Shown here: positions 43,318 to 52,180 of the stretch, piece by piece
Numbering within the stretch: the first letter of the stretch is position 1
Layout of the letters: every line of letters starts with the position of its first letter
Assembly: GCF_014196915.1 (NCBI RefSeq)
Contig: NZ_JACIEP010000005.1
Coordinates: forward strand, 62,001 to 126,000
Reading direction: 5' to 3'
Length of the DNA stretch: 64,000 nt
From: Dysgonomonas hofstadii
GTDB lineage: Bacteria; Bacteroidota; Bacteroidia; Bacteroidales; Dysgonomonadaceae
Translations under genes and position numbers: made by a program
Notes under the pieces: generated by a model
What the model saw: the letters and a program-made list of their open reading frames with translations, nothing else
What the model was told of the DNA's origin: nothing
Database searches by the model: none

Positions 43318-44094
43318 TTATACTTTTCTCAGGACAAAGATACCGCATCCATATTTACAGTTGAAATTACTTAATGCAGAATCTTCTGTCAATATCATGT
43401 TCCGATGGATGTCTCCTTTGTCATCCACAAAAGAAAAAGACTCTATTTCATATTTTCCCCTGAAATATTCGAGAAGATAACTTACCGAGAATACCCGGTG
43501 GGCATTGAATTCTATCCGTTGAGGCCCTATTGGAACTGAGAAATAGAATATACCGTTTGCCTGTAACATATTGTATATATTATTCAGTCCTTTTAAATGC
43601 CCGTTTACATCGATAGGATCGCCGTAACGGCCTAAGCCGAAATGCTCGATAGCATGTAACGATGATACTGAATCGCAATAGTTTGTATAATTATCCATAC
43701 TTTGTCCCATACAATCAGCCTGAACGAACTTTATATTGGGGAGTGTGTCGCTTAACGGCCTGATGTCCATGACTTCAATCTCTCTGAAGGATGCTACATG
43801 AGTAATAAAACCGTCTATGCGTGATCCTATATCCACGTGTTTCTTTGGTTGCTTTTTGTAAAGTTCTTGTGCAATAAATAAATCCTGGTGGAAATAGTGA
43901 CCCGATGCAGACCCGCTATCGTCGTACCTGTCTTGTAGGCATGGAAAGTTCTTAGCCAGAGGGAAAGCAGTGTCATTATTTTTCATTTGTTTCAGAAAAT
44001 CTCTTCGTGTACGGTTGTACCAGGGGATAGATTTGATGTTTTTTATAATTCTCCGGGGATAAAAGCCGAAGATTATCTGGGTAGTTTTTAGCAT
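43318..44094 (-). CDS. DUF268 methyltransferase-like protein
   Basis: A 258-residue protein of the DUF268 family. VDIGSRIDGFITHVASF resembles a SAM-binding motif I, and SSLHAIEHFGLGRYGDP a motif IV/V-like region. Such proteins occur in polysaccharide clusters and are suspected sugar or methyl transferases. It lies 7 bp after the GT2 gene, in the same run as the flippase. Confidence 0.82.
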   Translation of the reverse strand: MLKTTQIIFGFYPRRIIKNIKSIPWYNRTRRDFLKQMKNNDTAFPLAKNFPCLQDRYDDSGSASGHYFHQDLFIAQELYKKQPKKHVDIGSRIDGFITHVASFREIEVMDIRPLSDTLPNIKFVQADCMGQSMDNYTNYCDSVSSLHAIEHFGLGRYGDPIDVNGHLKGLNNIYNMLQANGIFYFSVPIGPQRIEFNAHRVFSVSYLLEYFRGKYEIESFSFVDDKGDIHRNMILTEDSALSNFNCKYGCGIFVLRKV

Positions 44095-44101
44095 GGTGTC
44101 T

Positions 44102-44998
44102 TTAATTTTTTATTTCATGTTTGCATAATAAGCCAATGTTTCTTTTTACATAATAAAAATATATCCAGAATATGTCTGATAAGGAAAGGTGAAAGTCGGA
44201 ATCGGGCATTTCTTCCTTTAACCGGACATTATTGAAAATCTTGCCTCTGCCCAGTAGCCTTAATAACGATCGCCGGTATTTATGGGATTTATCTTTCAGG
44301 TTATACTGGTTGAATAAAAGCATTCTTTCTTTCAGGCGGATATTGTAGGAAGCCAGATCTGATTGTGTGATCTGGTGTTCGCTTATTCCGATATTAACCA
44401 GAAGTTCTGGTGAATAGATGAATTTTCCATTCTCAGCTATTACCCTGATATAAAAATCAGTATCAACAAGCCAGATGAGATGGGGATTGAAGAGGTAATT
44501 CCTGCGATTTCGAAACACACACACACTGGGCGCACCCAGCTGATTGCCTCTGTAAACGGTTTCGGGCTCTTTTCCCAGTTTTTTCAGGAAAGACGAGCTT
44601 GCAGTATGTATTTTCTTATCTCCATTTTCTTTTACATCGCAGCATCCCGAGAATGCAATGTTCACATCGGGATTGTTATCGAACATGGCCACATACTTTT
44701 TCAGGCTTTGAGGAGATGCCAGCCAATCGTCATGATGGAGTATCTTTATATATTCACCCTGTGCTTTCCTTATAGCTTCGTTCCAGTTGCGGGGAGAACC
44801 CAGAGGCTTTTCGTTTTTGTAATACCGGATGCGGTCATCGTTATATGTCGCAGACACTAATTTTTGCAGGGTGTTGTCGGGCGAATCATCGGTAATAACG
44901 ATCTCATAATCGGAAAAATCCTGTTCAAGAACCGAGTCGAGGCATCGTTTCAGAAAATGCGGATGCTTATATGCCGGAATACAGATGCTTACCTTCAT
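44102..44998 (-). CDS. GT2-family glycosyltransferase
   Basis: A 298-residue GT-A enzyme: SICIPAYKHPHFLKRCLDS at the N-terminus, ITDDSPDNTL, the metal-binding region HHDDWLASP, and LVDTDFYIRV. It probably adds a sugar to a lipid-linked oligosaccharide; donor and acceptor are unknown. Its start overlaps the stop of the flippase gene by 4 bp (ATGA), indicating translational coupling. Confidence 0.92.
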   Translation of the reverse strand: MKVSICIPAYKHPHFLKRCLDSVLEQDFSDYEIVITDDSPDNTLQKLVSATYNDDRIRYYKNEKPLGSPRNWNEAIRKAQGEYIKILHHDDWLASPQSLKKYVAMFDNNPDVNIAFSGCCDVKENGDKKIHTASSSFLKKLGKEPETVYRGNQLGAPSVCVFRNRRNYLFNPHLIWLVDTDFYIRVIAENGKFIYSPELLVNIGISEHQITQSDLASYNIRLKERMLLFNQYNLKDKSHKYRRSLLRLLGRGKIFNNVRLKEEMPDSDFHLSLSDIFWIYFYYVKRNIGLLCKHEIKN

Positions 44999-46446
44999 TT
45001 CTTTTTCACTTTTCGTTTAGTGATGTATTCCACTGCCTCTATGAGAACTACCGATCCCGAAAAGTATAGTATCCCGAAATAAAGCAGGCCAACAAATACG
45101 ATCTGGCATACCATCAATACAATAGGATTAGGTATGATGAAGCTTAAAAGATAACCACATCCTGTACAAAAAAGAGATATGGCAAAGTATGGAAGCAGGT
45201 CTTTTATCAGTTCGCTGATTTTATACCCTATCAGCTTTTGTGAAATTATACTCGATACTATATAGCGGATAAAATAGGTAACTACAATTGCTGCGATATA
45301 ATATAAGTGACCGAGCTTAAGAATAACCGGGATACCTATTGCAGCCAGTATCATTACAGCCTGAAAAATAGTGAGGTATAGGATGATGCCTGATTTCCCT
45401 TTTATGCGTAATATGTCTCCATTTGCTGTTTCCAGCCCTAATAATATACCACTGATTGCCAGTAATTGCAGGATTGGAGCGGCATCGAGCCATTGTTCGC
45501 CCAATAGGTGCATAAATGATCCGGCAACAAGTATGATTCCCATAAACATAGGGAATATAATAAGAGCCTTGATGCGTATAAATCTCCGGAATACCCTCTT
45601 CAGCCTGTGCTCTTCATCTACCGAAGCAAGGATAGGAAAAGAGACATTGTAGACTGAACCTGTAAGCAGGTCATTTGCAGCATTATAGTTTTTTTGTGCC
45701 TGATTATACAATCCTCCGATACCTAAGGAATAATGCTTGACCAGTATATTCTGAGGTAGGTTTGCCATGGCTGAATTTATAAAACTGCCCAGAAGAAGTT
45801 TTGAGCTGAAAGCAAAAAGTTCTTTGAAAGACTCCTTGCTGAAAGAACCCGATGGCCTCCATTTGCTGAAAAGCCAGAAACAGACCATTTTAAGGAATGG
45901 CCATACTACAGATAAAGATGCCAGAGCCCATACACTATATCCGAGGTAGGCAAGCAGTAAGGCTATAGAGTATGTTGTAAAAACAGAAAAAGTATTGATC
46001 TTGGTTATTAACTTATAATTGATCTCTTTTATCAGTTTCGCATTCTGCACAACAGCGAAAGAATTGAATACGAATGAAAGGAACATGAACCGTGCGAGTG
46101 GCGTCAGGATAGGTTCTTCATACACAGAACTTATCGTAGGCGCCAGAAAAAAAAGGATAAGGTATAAAATAATTCCGATAGATATATTTGTATAGAATAC
46201 CGTAATATAATCGGACTGTGTGATATTTTTCTTTCTGATGATGGCGCTTGTGAATCCGCTTTCCTGTAATACATTGGCCAGGCCGACAAAAATCATCAAT
46301 ACACCCGTCAGTCCATAATTGTCCCTGTCTATTATACGGGCGAGAAGTATTCCGCAAACCAGCACAAAGCCATTCTGGAATAACTTGTCCAGTACGCTCC
46401 AGCTAAGTCCCGATGCCGTTTTATCTTTTAATGATTTTTCTTCCAT
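44995..46446 (-). CDS. Wzx-like oligosaccharide flippase (MOP/PST family)
   Basis: A 483-residue inner-membrane protein with about 14 transmembrane helices. The N-terminal SGLSWSVLDKLFQNGFVLV, the R/DRDNYGLTGV segment and LQESGFTSAIIRKKN are typical of PST-type polysaccharide transporters. It likely moves undecaprenyl-linked repeat units across the membrane. First gene of a short run with GT2 and DUF268. Confidence 0.92.
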   Translation of the reverse strand: MEEKSLKDKTASGLSWSVLDKLFQNGFVLVCGILLARIIDRDNYGLTGVLMIFVGLANVLQESGFTSAIIRKKNITQSDYITVFYTNISIGIILYLILFFLAPTISSVYEEPILTPLARFMFLSFVFNSFAVVQNAKLIKEINYKLITKINTFSVFTTYSIALLLAYLGYSVWALASLSVVWPFLKMVCFWLFSKWRPSGSFSKESFKELFAFSSKLLLGSFINSAMANLPQNILVKHYSLGIGGLYNQAQKNYNAANDLLTGSVYNVSFPILASVDEEHRLKRVFRRFIRIKALIIFPMFMGIILVAGSFMHLLGEQWLDAAPILQLLAISGILLGLETANGDILRIKGKSGIILYLTIFQAVMILAAIGIPVILKLGHLYYIAAIVVTYFIRYIVSSIISQKLIGYKISELIKDLLPYFAISLFCTGCGYLLSFIIPNPIVLMVCQIVFVGLLYFGILYFSGSVVLIEAVEYITKRKVKKK

Positions 46447-46465
46447 CTGATTTTTTACTCAGATA

Positions 46466-46473
46466 CAAAGCTA
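46466..46473 (-). promoter_or_regulatory. -7 promoter box of the flippase-GT2-DUF268 run
   Basis: TAGCTTTG on the minus strand, 19 bp before the flippase ATG. Confidence 0.6.
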
Positions 46474-46511
46474 GTAAAAATTTATTTATTTGGTCAGCTT
46501 TCCTTTATGGC

Positions 46512-47294
46512 TTAATTACTGAAGAAATTTTTCCACATATCTTCATATTTCCGACCTGTGTAAGGAACTTCTATTTTTAAGATTAAAGTATCTTTATCCA
46601 AAGTTGGATTCTCATAATATCTGAAAATACGGTCATCTTTGCTGATGTCAGAATCTGCCAGCTCCAGTTCTATATGCTTTATCCTGATCAGTTTATTATT
46701 ATGCCATTGATAAAGAGTTTTGGTGGGAGTCATATACCAGCTACCTTCATATGTCTCTTCTACTGTTTTATTATCTTTTCTTATTTCATAATCTGTAGAA
46801 AAGTTTCCTGCATATTCAATAGAATCATTGTCTGCTGAATAGCGAAATACATCTTGCCATGTGTTTCCATTCATATTTGGAGGTGTACGAACAATTATCT
46901 CATTTTTCGTGTCGTTGTCCATATCGATAAACCCGACTAAAAATGTCATACTATCTTCGATAGCTCTGTAAGAACCCACTCTTTTCCATTTGTTCTGCTC
47001 GAAGCGGTAGAAATTGATAAGTGTATCTGTGGGAGCATAATCTAATGCGAATATCTGAGTGCCGTCGATGAATTTCCCTACAATATGAGTTAAAGGATCA
47101 TCCTCATAATGAGATATCGGCTTGCTTTTATTTCCGTTCCAGACAAATATTGTAGACGTATCTTTCGCAAAAGCATCCATAAGAGGGATGATGCCGTCCA
47201 GATAAGATGTGTTATCTGTCTCTGCTATATCCTTATTTTTTGATGTGCAACAAATGAAGAAAAACAAGATAATAAATATGGATATATTTTTCAT
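46512..47294 (-). CDS. Lipoprotein of unknown function
   Basis: A 260-residue precursor with an Ile/Phe-rich signal and Cys15-Cys16 at the lipobox (FFICC). The mature part looks beta-rich and contains IDMDNDTKNEIIVR, a D-x-D-x-D calcium-loop-like motif as in FG-GAP or dockerin-type repeats. No family recognised. It has a promoter box at 47319-47326. Confidence 0.78.
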   Translation of the reverse strand: MKNISIFIILFFFICCTSKNKDIAETDNTSYLDGIIPLMDAFAKDTSTIFVWNGNKSKPISHYEDDPLTHIVGKFIDGTQIFALDYAPTDTLINFYRFEQNKWKRVGSYRAIEDSMTFLVGFIDMDNDTKNEIIVRTPPNMNGNTWQDVFRYSADNDSIEYAGNFSTDYEIRKDNKTVEETYEGSWYMTPTKTLYQWHNNKLIRIKHIELELADSDISKDDRIFRYYENPTLDKDTLILKIEVPYTGRKYEDMWKNFFSN

Positions 47295-47318
47295 CGTTAC
47301 AATATTATAGATGGTTTA

Positions 47319-47326
47319 CAAAAATA
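47319..47326 (-). promoter_or_regulatory. Putative -7 promoter box of the lipoprotein at 46512
   Basis: TATTTTTG on the minus strand, 24 bp before the start codon. Confidence 0.5.
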
Positions 47327-47340
47327 GGGATAATACCAGA

Positions 47341-47374
47341 ATAAAAAAGCGCAATCTGTTTAGGTTACACTTTT
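47341..47374 (-). terminator. Terminator of the ADP-ribosylglycohydrolase-family gene
   Basis: Arms 47345-47354 and 47365-47374; two positions pair only as U-G in minus-strand RNA, followed by a T run on that strand. Confidence 0.85.
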
Positions 47375-47382
47375 TATATTTA

Positions 47383-48930
47383 TTATTCAGGATGTATAGT
47401 AGCGGGCGGAATATCGGAATATACTATATAATCCCACGATCTTAGCAGATACTTATCACTTGGGGTGTTTACTTCTACTTTGACGGTGTGTTTTCCTTTT
47501 GGTAATTGGTATTTCCAGAATAACTCGTGTTTACGATATCTTGCACTTGTAGAAATATTGGAAGTTTCCATTTTTTCTCCATCTATATACAGGGTTGCAG
47601 TTAGAGTTCCGTGAGGAATATTTTCCTGTCTTTTAGCAGCGCCGCCACGCAAAACAAAGCCAGTACCCTCAAAATCGAAGGTCAGTATCTGAATATCTGG
47701 ATTATGGCAATTCACTTTTTTTACAGGAAACATATTCACAAAGCTTTGTTCAAGCAACACAGCTTCTGGTTTTTGTACTTTGATCGTTATGTTTTCACCA
47801 TCTATCATACCGTCATTTCTTACGATCATTTCCAAAGCATGCTTGTTGCTTATTTCATATACTTTGTTCAGAGACATCGTCGTATATTTAAAATCTATGT
47901 CCTCGGCACCCTTTAGTCCTGCCATCCAATATTCCGGAATATTGCTGTAACCAAGCATCGTCCCTAATATCCCTCCTGCCGAGGATGGATTGCAATCTGA
48001 ATCCTGTCCGGCACGTGTCGATATTTCCATTGTCCGGGTAAAATTCCCCTGACCATAGAGTAATCCGAGTACGATATATGCTGCGTTTAATTTTGCATCT
48101 ATATTTAGCGGTGCGAATACTCCATCGGGACAGCCTATGTCTTCCGAATGGTTACGTTGTATTTCGAACCATGTCCGGTGCCAGTCGTCAGGATATTGTT
48201 TGTGCCATTTGATCACATCTGCTATACATTGATGGAATTTACTTTCCTGGGGAATGGTTTTTAATGCTTCGGTCACGATAAATTCAATATTATCTGAAAC
48301 GAAAGCCAGACTATACATTGCGCCGACATATACTCCTCCATACCAGCCATCGCCATAAGTTATGAGATGGCCTATCCTGTCGCTTATCTGTGATGCAGTA
48401 TTGGGCATTCCTGGGGTCATTAATCCTGCAAAGTCGGCCTCGATCTGGTAATCAATGTCATCTGCATGAGGATTATTGAGCCAGTGTCCCGGGTTCTCAA
48501 TTCCGTTAAGAATATTATATCTGGCCATTTGATTTGCGTGCCATAAATCGTATTCTGCATGGGCGAAGGCATAAGCGAAAGAATCTGTTGGGGCATCCAT
48601 ACCAATGCGCTCAAATACCTCTACGAATGTCAGATCCATATATATGTCATCGTACAATCCCGGCCATGCTTCCATCGTTTCTTTGACATACCCTTCGTGC
48701 CATGGGATAGGCTGGTAGTCTTGTATATAAGTACCATTATACAGAAATTCCGTGTAACTGCCGAATGTCACACCTATGGTTTGACCGGCCCATCCACCTT
48801 TTATCTTATCTAATAGTTTGTATTTTGTTATTGTCAGTTTATCAGGTAGCTCATAAGATTTCTTATTACTCGAAGAGCAAGCTGTCAAGAGTATACTTAT
48901 TGCGACAAATAAAAATTTCGTGATTTTCAT
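47383..48930 (-). CDS. Secreted ADP-ribosylglycohydrolase-family lipoprotein
   Basis: A 515-residue precursor with lipobox LLTAC (Cys18). Residues about 38-365 follow the DraG/ARH fold: KIKGGWAGQTIGVTFG, YDDIYMDLTFVEVFER (first acidic metal cluster) and RAGQDSDCNPSSAGGILG (last metal cluster, the G-D-T-D-type motif altered to G-Q-D-S-D). A C-terminal beta domain (about 395-515) resembles a carbohydrate- or Ig-like module. DraG-type enzymes remove ADP-ribose from proteins, but exported homologues in Bacteroidetes may act on other N- or O-glycosides. The substrate is therefore open. Confidence 0.88.
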   Translation of the reverse strand: MKITKFLFVAISILLTACSSSNKKSYELPDKLTITKYKLLDKIKGGWAGQTIGVTFGSYTEFLYNGTYIQDYQPIPWHEGYVKETMEAWPGLYDDIYMDLTFVEVFERIGMDAPTDSFAYAFAHAEYDLWHANQMARYNILNGIENPGHWLNNPHADDIDYQIEADFAGLMTPGMPNTASQISDRIGHLITYGDGWYGGVYVGAMYSLAFVSDNIEFIVTEALKTIPQESKFHQCIADVIKWHKQYPDDWHRTWFEIQRNHSEDIGCPDGVFAPLNIDAKLNAAYIVLGLLYGQGNFTRTMEISTRAGQDSDCNPSSAGGILGTMLGYSNIPEYWMAGLKGAEDIDFKYTTMSLNKVYEISNKHALEMIVRNDGMIDGENITIKVQKPEAVLLEQSFVNMFPVKKVNCHNPDIQILTFDFEGTGFVLRGGAAKRQENIPHGTLTATLYIDGEKMETSNISTSARYRKHELFWKYQLPKGKHTVKVEVNTPSDKYLLRSWDYIVYSDIPPATIHPE

Positions 48931-49010
48931 AGGGTAGATATTATTAGATTATTTAATTTAAATATTTAATAAATCGAGTTAAATATATAAAATTATTTAA
49001 TAATATCCAA

Positions 49011-49046
49011 ATAAAAAAGTGCAACCCATATAGATTGCACTTTTCT
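49011..49046 (-). terminator. Terminator of tsf
   Basis: Ten-pair stem (49015-49024 with 49037-49046), then TTTTTTAT on the minus strand. Confidence 0.88.
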
Positions 49047-49066
49047 GATTTATTTTGATTGTCTGA

Positions 49067-49891
49067 TTATTCAGCGTTCAAAGTAAAGCGTTTGAATCCG
49101 ACAACAGCCAGTTCCTTGTCATGTCCTGAAACATATTGGGCGACTGTCAGTTTAGGATTCTTGATAAATTCCTGTTGAAGAAGTGTAAAGTCTTTGTAGA
49201 ATTTCTGCAAAGCTCCTTCAGCGATTTTATCAAGCAGATTCTCAGGTTTTCCTGCTTCTTTAGCTTTTTCTCTTGCTATGTTCATCTCTCTTTCTTTGAT
49301 TTCAGCGGAAACTTCTTCCGGAACCAAAGCGGCAGGGTTCATAGCGGCAACCTGCATTGCAACGTCTTTTGCCACTTGCTCGTCCACGTTTGCTTTGTTG
49401 AAGCCAACGATAGCAGCAAGCTTGTTGCCGGGATGAACATAAGCTACTACTGTAGGAGCAGTGATTTGTTCATAAACATTCAACTCCATTTTTTCGCCTG
49501 TAACACCCATTCTGTCAGTTACAAGTTCAGCTACTGTACGGTCTCCCACTTTCAACGCTTTCAGTGTGTCCATATCAGCGGGCTTGTTAGCTACAGCAGC
49601 ATCAAGGATAGATTTTGTCATCCCTACGAAATCGCCGTTCATAGCCACAAAGTCTGTTTCGCAGTTTACAGCAACAATTGCAGCGAAATCACCACTGGTT
49701 GCAGCTAATACACAACCTTCGGTAGCGTCGCGGTCTTCACGTTTTGCAGCGAAAGCCTGTCCTTTTTTACGAATTATTTCGATTGCTTTATCAAAATCTC
49801 CTTCTGCTTCTGTCAAAGCATTCTTGCAGTCCATCATACCTGCGCCTGTCATTTTGCGCAAGTGTTGGATGTCAGCCATAGATATTGCCAT
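49067..49891 (-). CDS. tsf: Translation elongation factor Ts
   Basis: Nucleotide-exchange factor for EF-Tu. The 274-residue protein has the UBA-like N-terminus with IQHLRKMTGAGMMDCKNALT, the EF-Tu-contacting CETDFVA motif, and a complete core. Last gene of the rplM-rpsI-rpsB-tsf cluster, 214 bp after rpsB. Confidence 0.97.
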   Translation of the reverse strand: MAISMADIQHLRKMTGAGMMDCKNALTEAEGDFDKAIEIIRKKGQAFAAKREDRDATEGCVLAATSGDFAAIVAVNCETDFVAMNGDFVGMTKSILDAAVANKPADMDTLKALKVGDRTVAELVTDRMGVTGEKMELNVYEQITAPTVVAYVHPGNKLAAIVGFNKANVDEQVAKDVAMQVAAMNPAALVPEEVSAEIKEREMNIAREKAKEAGKPENLLDKIAEGALQKFYKDFTLLQQEFIKNPKLTVAQYVSGHDKELAVVGFKRFTLNAE

Positions 49892-49933
49892 AGTGTTTTC
49901 TCCTTTTATTTTGGTTTATAATTATTTTTTCGG

Positions 49934-50022
49934 TTGACAAGTAAACAAGATACGAGGTACGAGATAAGTTGTAAAAGAACTAGTCTAATTATTATTAACT
50001 TGTTTACTTGTATTTTGTCAAC
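49934..50022. repeat. Inverted repeat in the rpsB-tsf gap
   Basis: GTTGACAAGTAAACAAG at 49934-49950 is inversely matched, with a short insertion, by ACTTGTTTACTTGTATTTTGTCAAC near 49998-50022. It sits between the rpsB terminator and tsf. Confidence 0.6.
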
Positions 50023-50035
50023 TCGTTTACTTTTA

Positions 50036-50094
50036 ATAAAAAAAGACCAAGAAATAGTCTCCAAGAAGATTCTCAGAGGCTAATTCTTAGTCTT
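50036..50094 (-). terminator. Terminator or attenuator after rpsB
   Basis: Long imperfect hairpin with outer arms 50043-50053 and 50084-50094; the one imperfect pair is a U-G wobble only in minus-strand RNA, and a T run follows on that strand. As tsf lies downstream, it may only partly terminate. Confidence 0.8.
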
Positions 50095-50105
50095 ATATAC
50101 TTTAA

Positions 50106-50957
50106 TTATTCTTCGTCCTCTTTAGCAAACTTGCTTGCAACAGCAGCATTGATTGCATCCTGATCTTCTTTTGTCACAGCTTTTTTAGCACCTGCTTTAG
50201 CTTTACGCTCTCTTCTTGGTGCATCGCCTTCTTCCTGAGCTTCGGCAGCCGCTGAATCAGCTTTTTCAACTTTTCTTTCCTCCAGTCCTTCTTTGATAGC
50301 ATCGCAAAGGCTTCCAAGAATAAGTTCGATTGATTTTGCCGCATCGTCATTAGCCGGGATCACAAAGTCTATATCGTGAGGATCAGAGTTTGTGTCCACC
50401 ATTCCGAATACAGGTATACCAAGGCGGTTAGCTTCTTTTACTGCAATGTTTTCTTTCATTACGTCTACTACAAAAATAGCTGACGGCAGACGGGTAAGAT
50501 CCTGGATAGAACCTAAGTTCTTTTCAAGTTTAGCACGTTGGCGTGTAACCTGAAGTCTTTCTCTTTTAGAAAGGGTTTCAAATGTACCGTCTTTTATCAT
50601 TTTGTCGATAGTCGCCATTTTCTTCACAGCCTTACGGATGGTAGGGAAGTTAGTCAACATACCACCTGGCCAGCGTTCTGCCACGTATGGCATATTCACT
50701 GATTGTGCAAGGTCTGCAACAACTTGTTTCGCTTGTTTTTTAGTAGCTACAAACAATATTTTTTTACCGGATTTAGCCATTTGCTTCATAGCAGCAGCAG
50801 CTTCTTCTGTCTTAGCTATTGTTTTGTAAAGGTCAATGATGTGAATACCATTGCGCTCCATAAAGATATAAGGAGCCATTGCCGGATTCCATTTTCTTTT
50901 AAGGTGTCCGAAATGTACACCGGCATCGAGTAACTGGTCGAATTCTAATTTTGCCAT
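50106..50957 (-). CDS. rpsB: 30S ribosomal protein S2
   Basis: The 283-residue protein has the S2 N-terminus FDQLLDAGVHFGHLKRKWNP and the conserved FVATKKQAKQVV, ERWPGGMLTNF, and NDDAAKSIELIL blocks. It carries a Bacteroidetes-type C-terminal extension rich in Glu, Ala and Lys (ADSAAAEAQEEGDAPRRE). Confidence 0.97.
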   Translation of the reverse strand: MAKLEFDQLLDAGVHFGHLKRKWNPAMAPYIFMERNGIHIIDLYKTIAKTEEAAAAMKQMAKSGKKILFVATKKQAKQVVADLAQSVNMPYVAERWPGGMLTNFPTIRKAVKKMATIDKMIKDGTFETLSKRERLQVTRQRAKLEKNLGSIQDLTRLPSAIFVVDVMKENIAVKEANRLGIPVFGMVDTNSDPHDIDFVIPANDDAAKSIELILGSLCDAIKEGLEERKVEKADSAAAEAQEEGDAPRRERKAKAGAKKAVTKEDQDAINAAVASKFAKEDEE

Positions 50958-51150
50958 TTTAAATTTTGTTGTTTCGTTTACTTTCTTTTTCTGTTAGCGA
51001 ATTGTCGGGTAGCTCATTGTAAGAAGTCCCGGCAATTTAGATACTAAACGTCATTTCGTGCGATGAGGCCGACTCATCATATATTAACCAACTTATAACT
51101 TTTATGCGGCCAAAGCCGGCAAAGCGTGATTGGGTAAGATAATATCCAAA

Positions 51151-51537
51151 TTAACGTTTTGAGAATTGAAATCTTTTTCTTGCTTTCGGTTGTCCCGGTT
51201 TTTTACGTTCTACAACACGAGGGTCGCGAGTCATAAATCCTTCAGCTCTAAGCGCAGCTTTATCTTCAGCGTTGATCTTCACCAAAGCGCGGGCGATACC
51301 AAGGCGTGCAGCTTCTGCCTGTCCTTTATATCCTCCACCGTTCAGGTTGATCTTGATGTCGTATTTTTCGGCAGCGCCAAGTGTATTTAGCGGTTGCTTC
51401 ACAACATACTGAAGAATAGTTGAAGGGAAGTAATTGTCGAGTTCACGTTTGTTGATAACGATTTTTCCGGTTCCTTCGCTTACGAATACGCGGGCCACAG
51501 CGGCTTTGCGTCTTCCTATTGCATTTACTACTTCCAT
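51151..51537 (-). CDS. rpsI: 30S ribosomal protein S9
   Basis: 128 residues; AIGRRKAAVARVFVSEGTGK, NGGGYKGQAEAARLGIARAL and the basic C-terminal tail ending QFSKR that reaches the P-site tRNA. Lies 6 bp after rplM, the usual L13-S9 pair. Confidence 0.97.
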   Translation of the reverse strand: MEVVNAIGRRKAAVARVFVSEGTGKIVINKRELDNYFPSTILQYVVKQPLNTLGAAEKYDIKINLNGGGYKGQAEAARLGIARALVKINAEDKAALRAEGFMTRDPRVVERKKPGQPKARKRFQFSKR

Positions 51538-51543
51538 TAATTA

Positions 51544-51999
51544 TTATTTAAGAGCGTTAATATCTATTGATTTTGGTTGTTGAGCTTCGTGAGAGTGCTC
51601 TGCGCCTGCATATACATGAAGGTTTTTCAAAAGAGCAGCACCAAGACGGTTTTTAGGTAGCATACCTTTTACTACTTTCAGAACCAGGCGGTCTGCACCT
51701 TTTTCCATCAAACGTGCAGGAGTCATTTCCCGTTGTCCTCCCGGATAGCCTGTATATCTCAAATATACACGGTCATTCCATTTGTTACCTGTAAGCACAA
51801 CTTTGTCTGCGTTGATAATGATTACATTATCGCCACAGTCTACGTGCGGGGTAAAACTTGGTTTGTACTTCCCTCTCAGAAGTTTAGCCACTTTAGACGC
51901 CATACGTCCCAGTGTCTGTCCTGTAGCGTCAACTACAACCCATTCTTTCTGTGCGGTTGCTTTGTTGGCTGAAATGGTCTTATAACTTAAAGTATCCAC
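51544..51999 (-). CDS. rplM: 50S ribosomal protein L13
   Basis: 151 residues; WVVVDATGQTLGRMASKVA, INADKVVLTGNKW, and RAVxGMLPKNRLG-type block (VLKVVKGMLPKNRLG). First gene of the r-protein cluster, preceded by a promoter box and a leader of about 130 nt. Confidence 0.97.
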   Translation of the reverse strand: MDTLSYKTISANKATAQKEWVVVDATGQTLGRMASKVAKLLRGKYKPSFTPHVDCGDNVIIINADKVVLTGNKWNDRVYLRYTGYPGGQREMTPARLMEKGADRLVLKVVKGMLPKNRLGAALLKNLHVYAGAEHSHEAQQPKSIDINALK

Positions 52000-52141
52000 T
52001 TACTTAAAAATTAATTTGGTTAATTACTTTTTTTGATCCGCACAACTCTTATCCGCTTATCGAGCTAAGATATAATAAGCGATAATTGTTTGCTAATCAA
52101 TTTTTTACGTTTTATTTCGTAATAATCGGCTCGCAAAATTA
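52000..52141 (-). promoter_or_regulatory. Promoter and structured leader of rplM-rpsI
   Basis: A -7 box TAATTTTGC on the minus strand at 52133-52141 would start an RNA with a leader of about 125 nt. Inside is a hairpin whose arms read CGCTTAT and ATAAGCG around about 52056-52082. The length and structure fit an r-protein autoregulatory leader; this is inference. Confidence 0.5.
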
Positions 52142-52180
52142 CAAAATATCAGTGAATTAGCAAAAATAATGATAGGTTTT

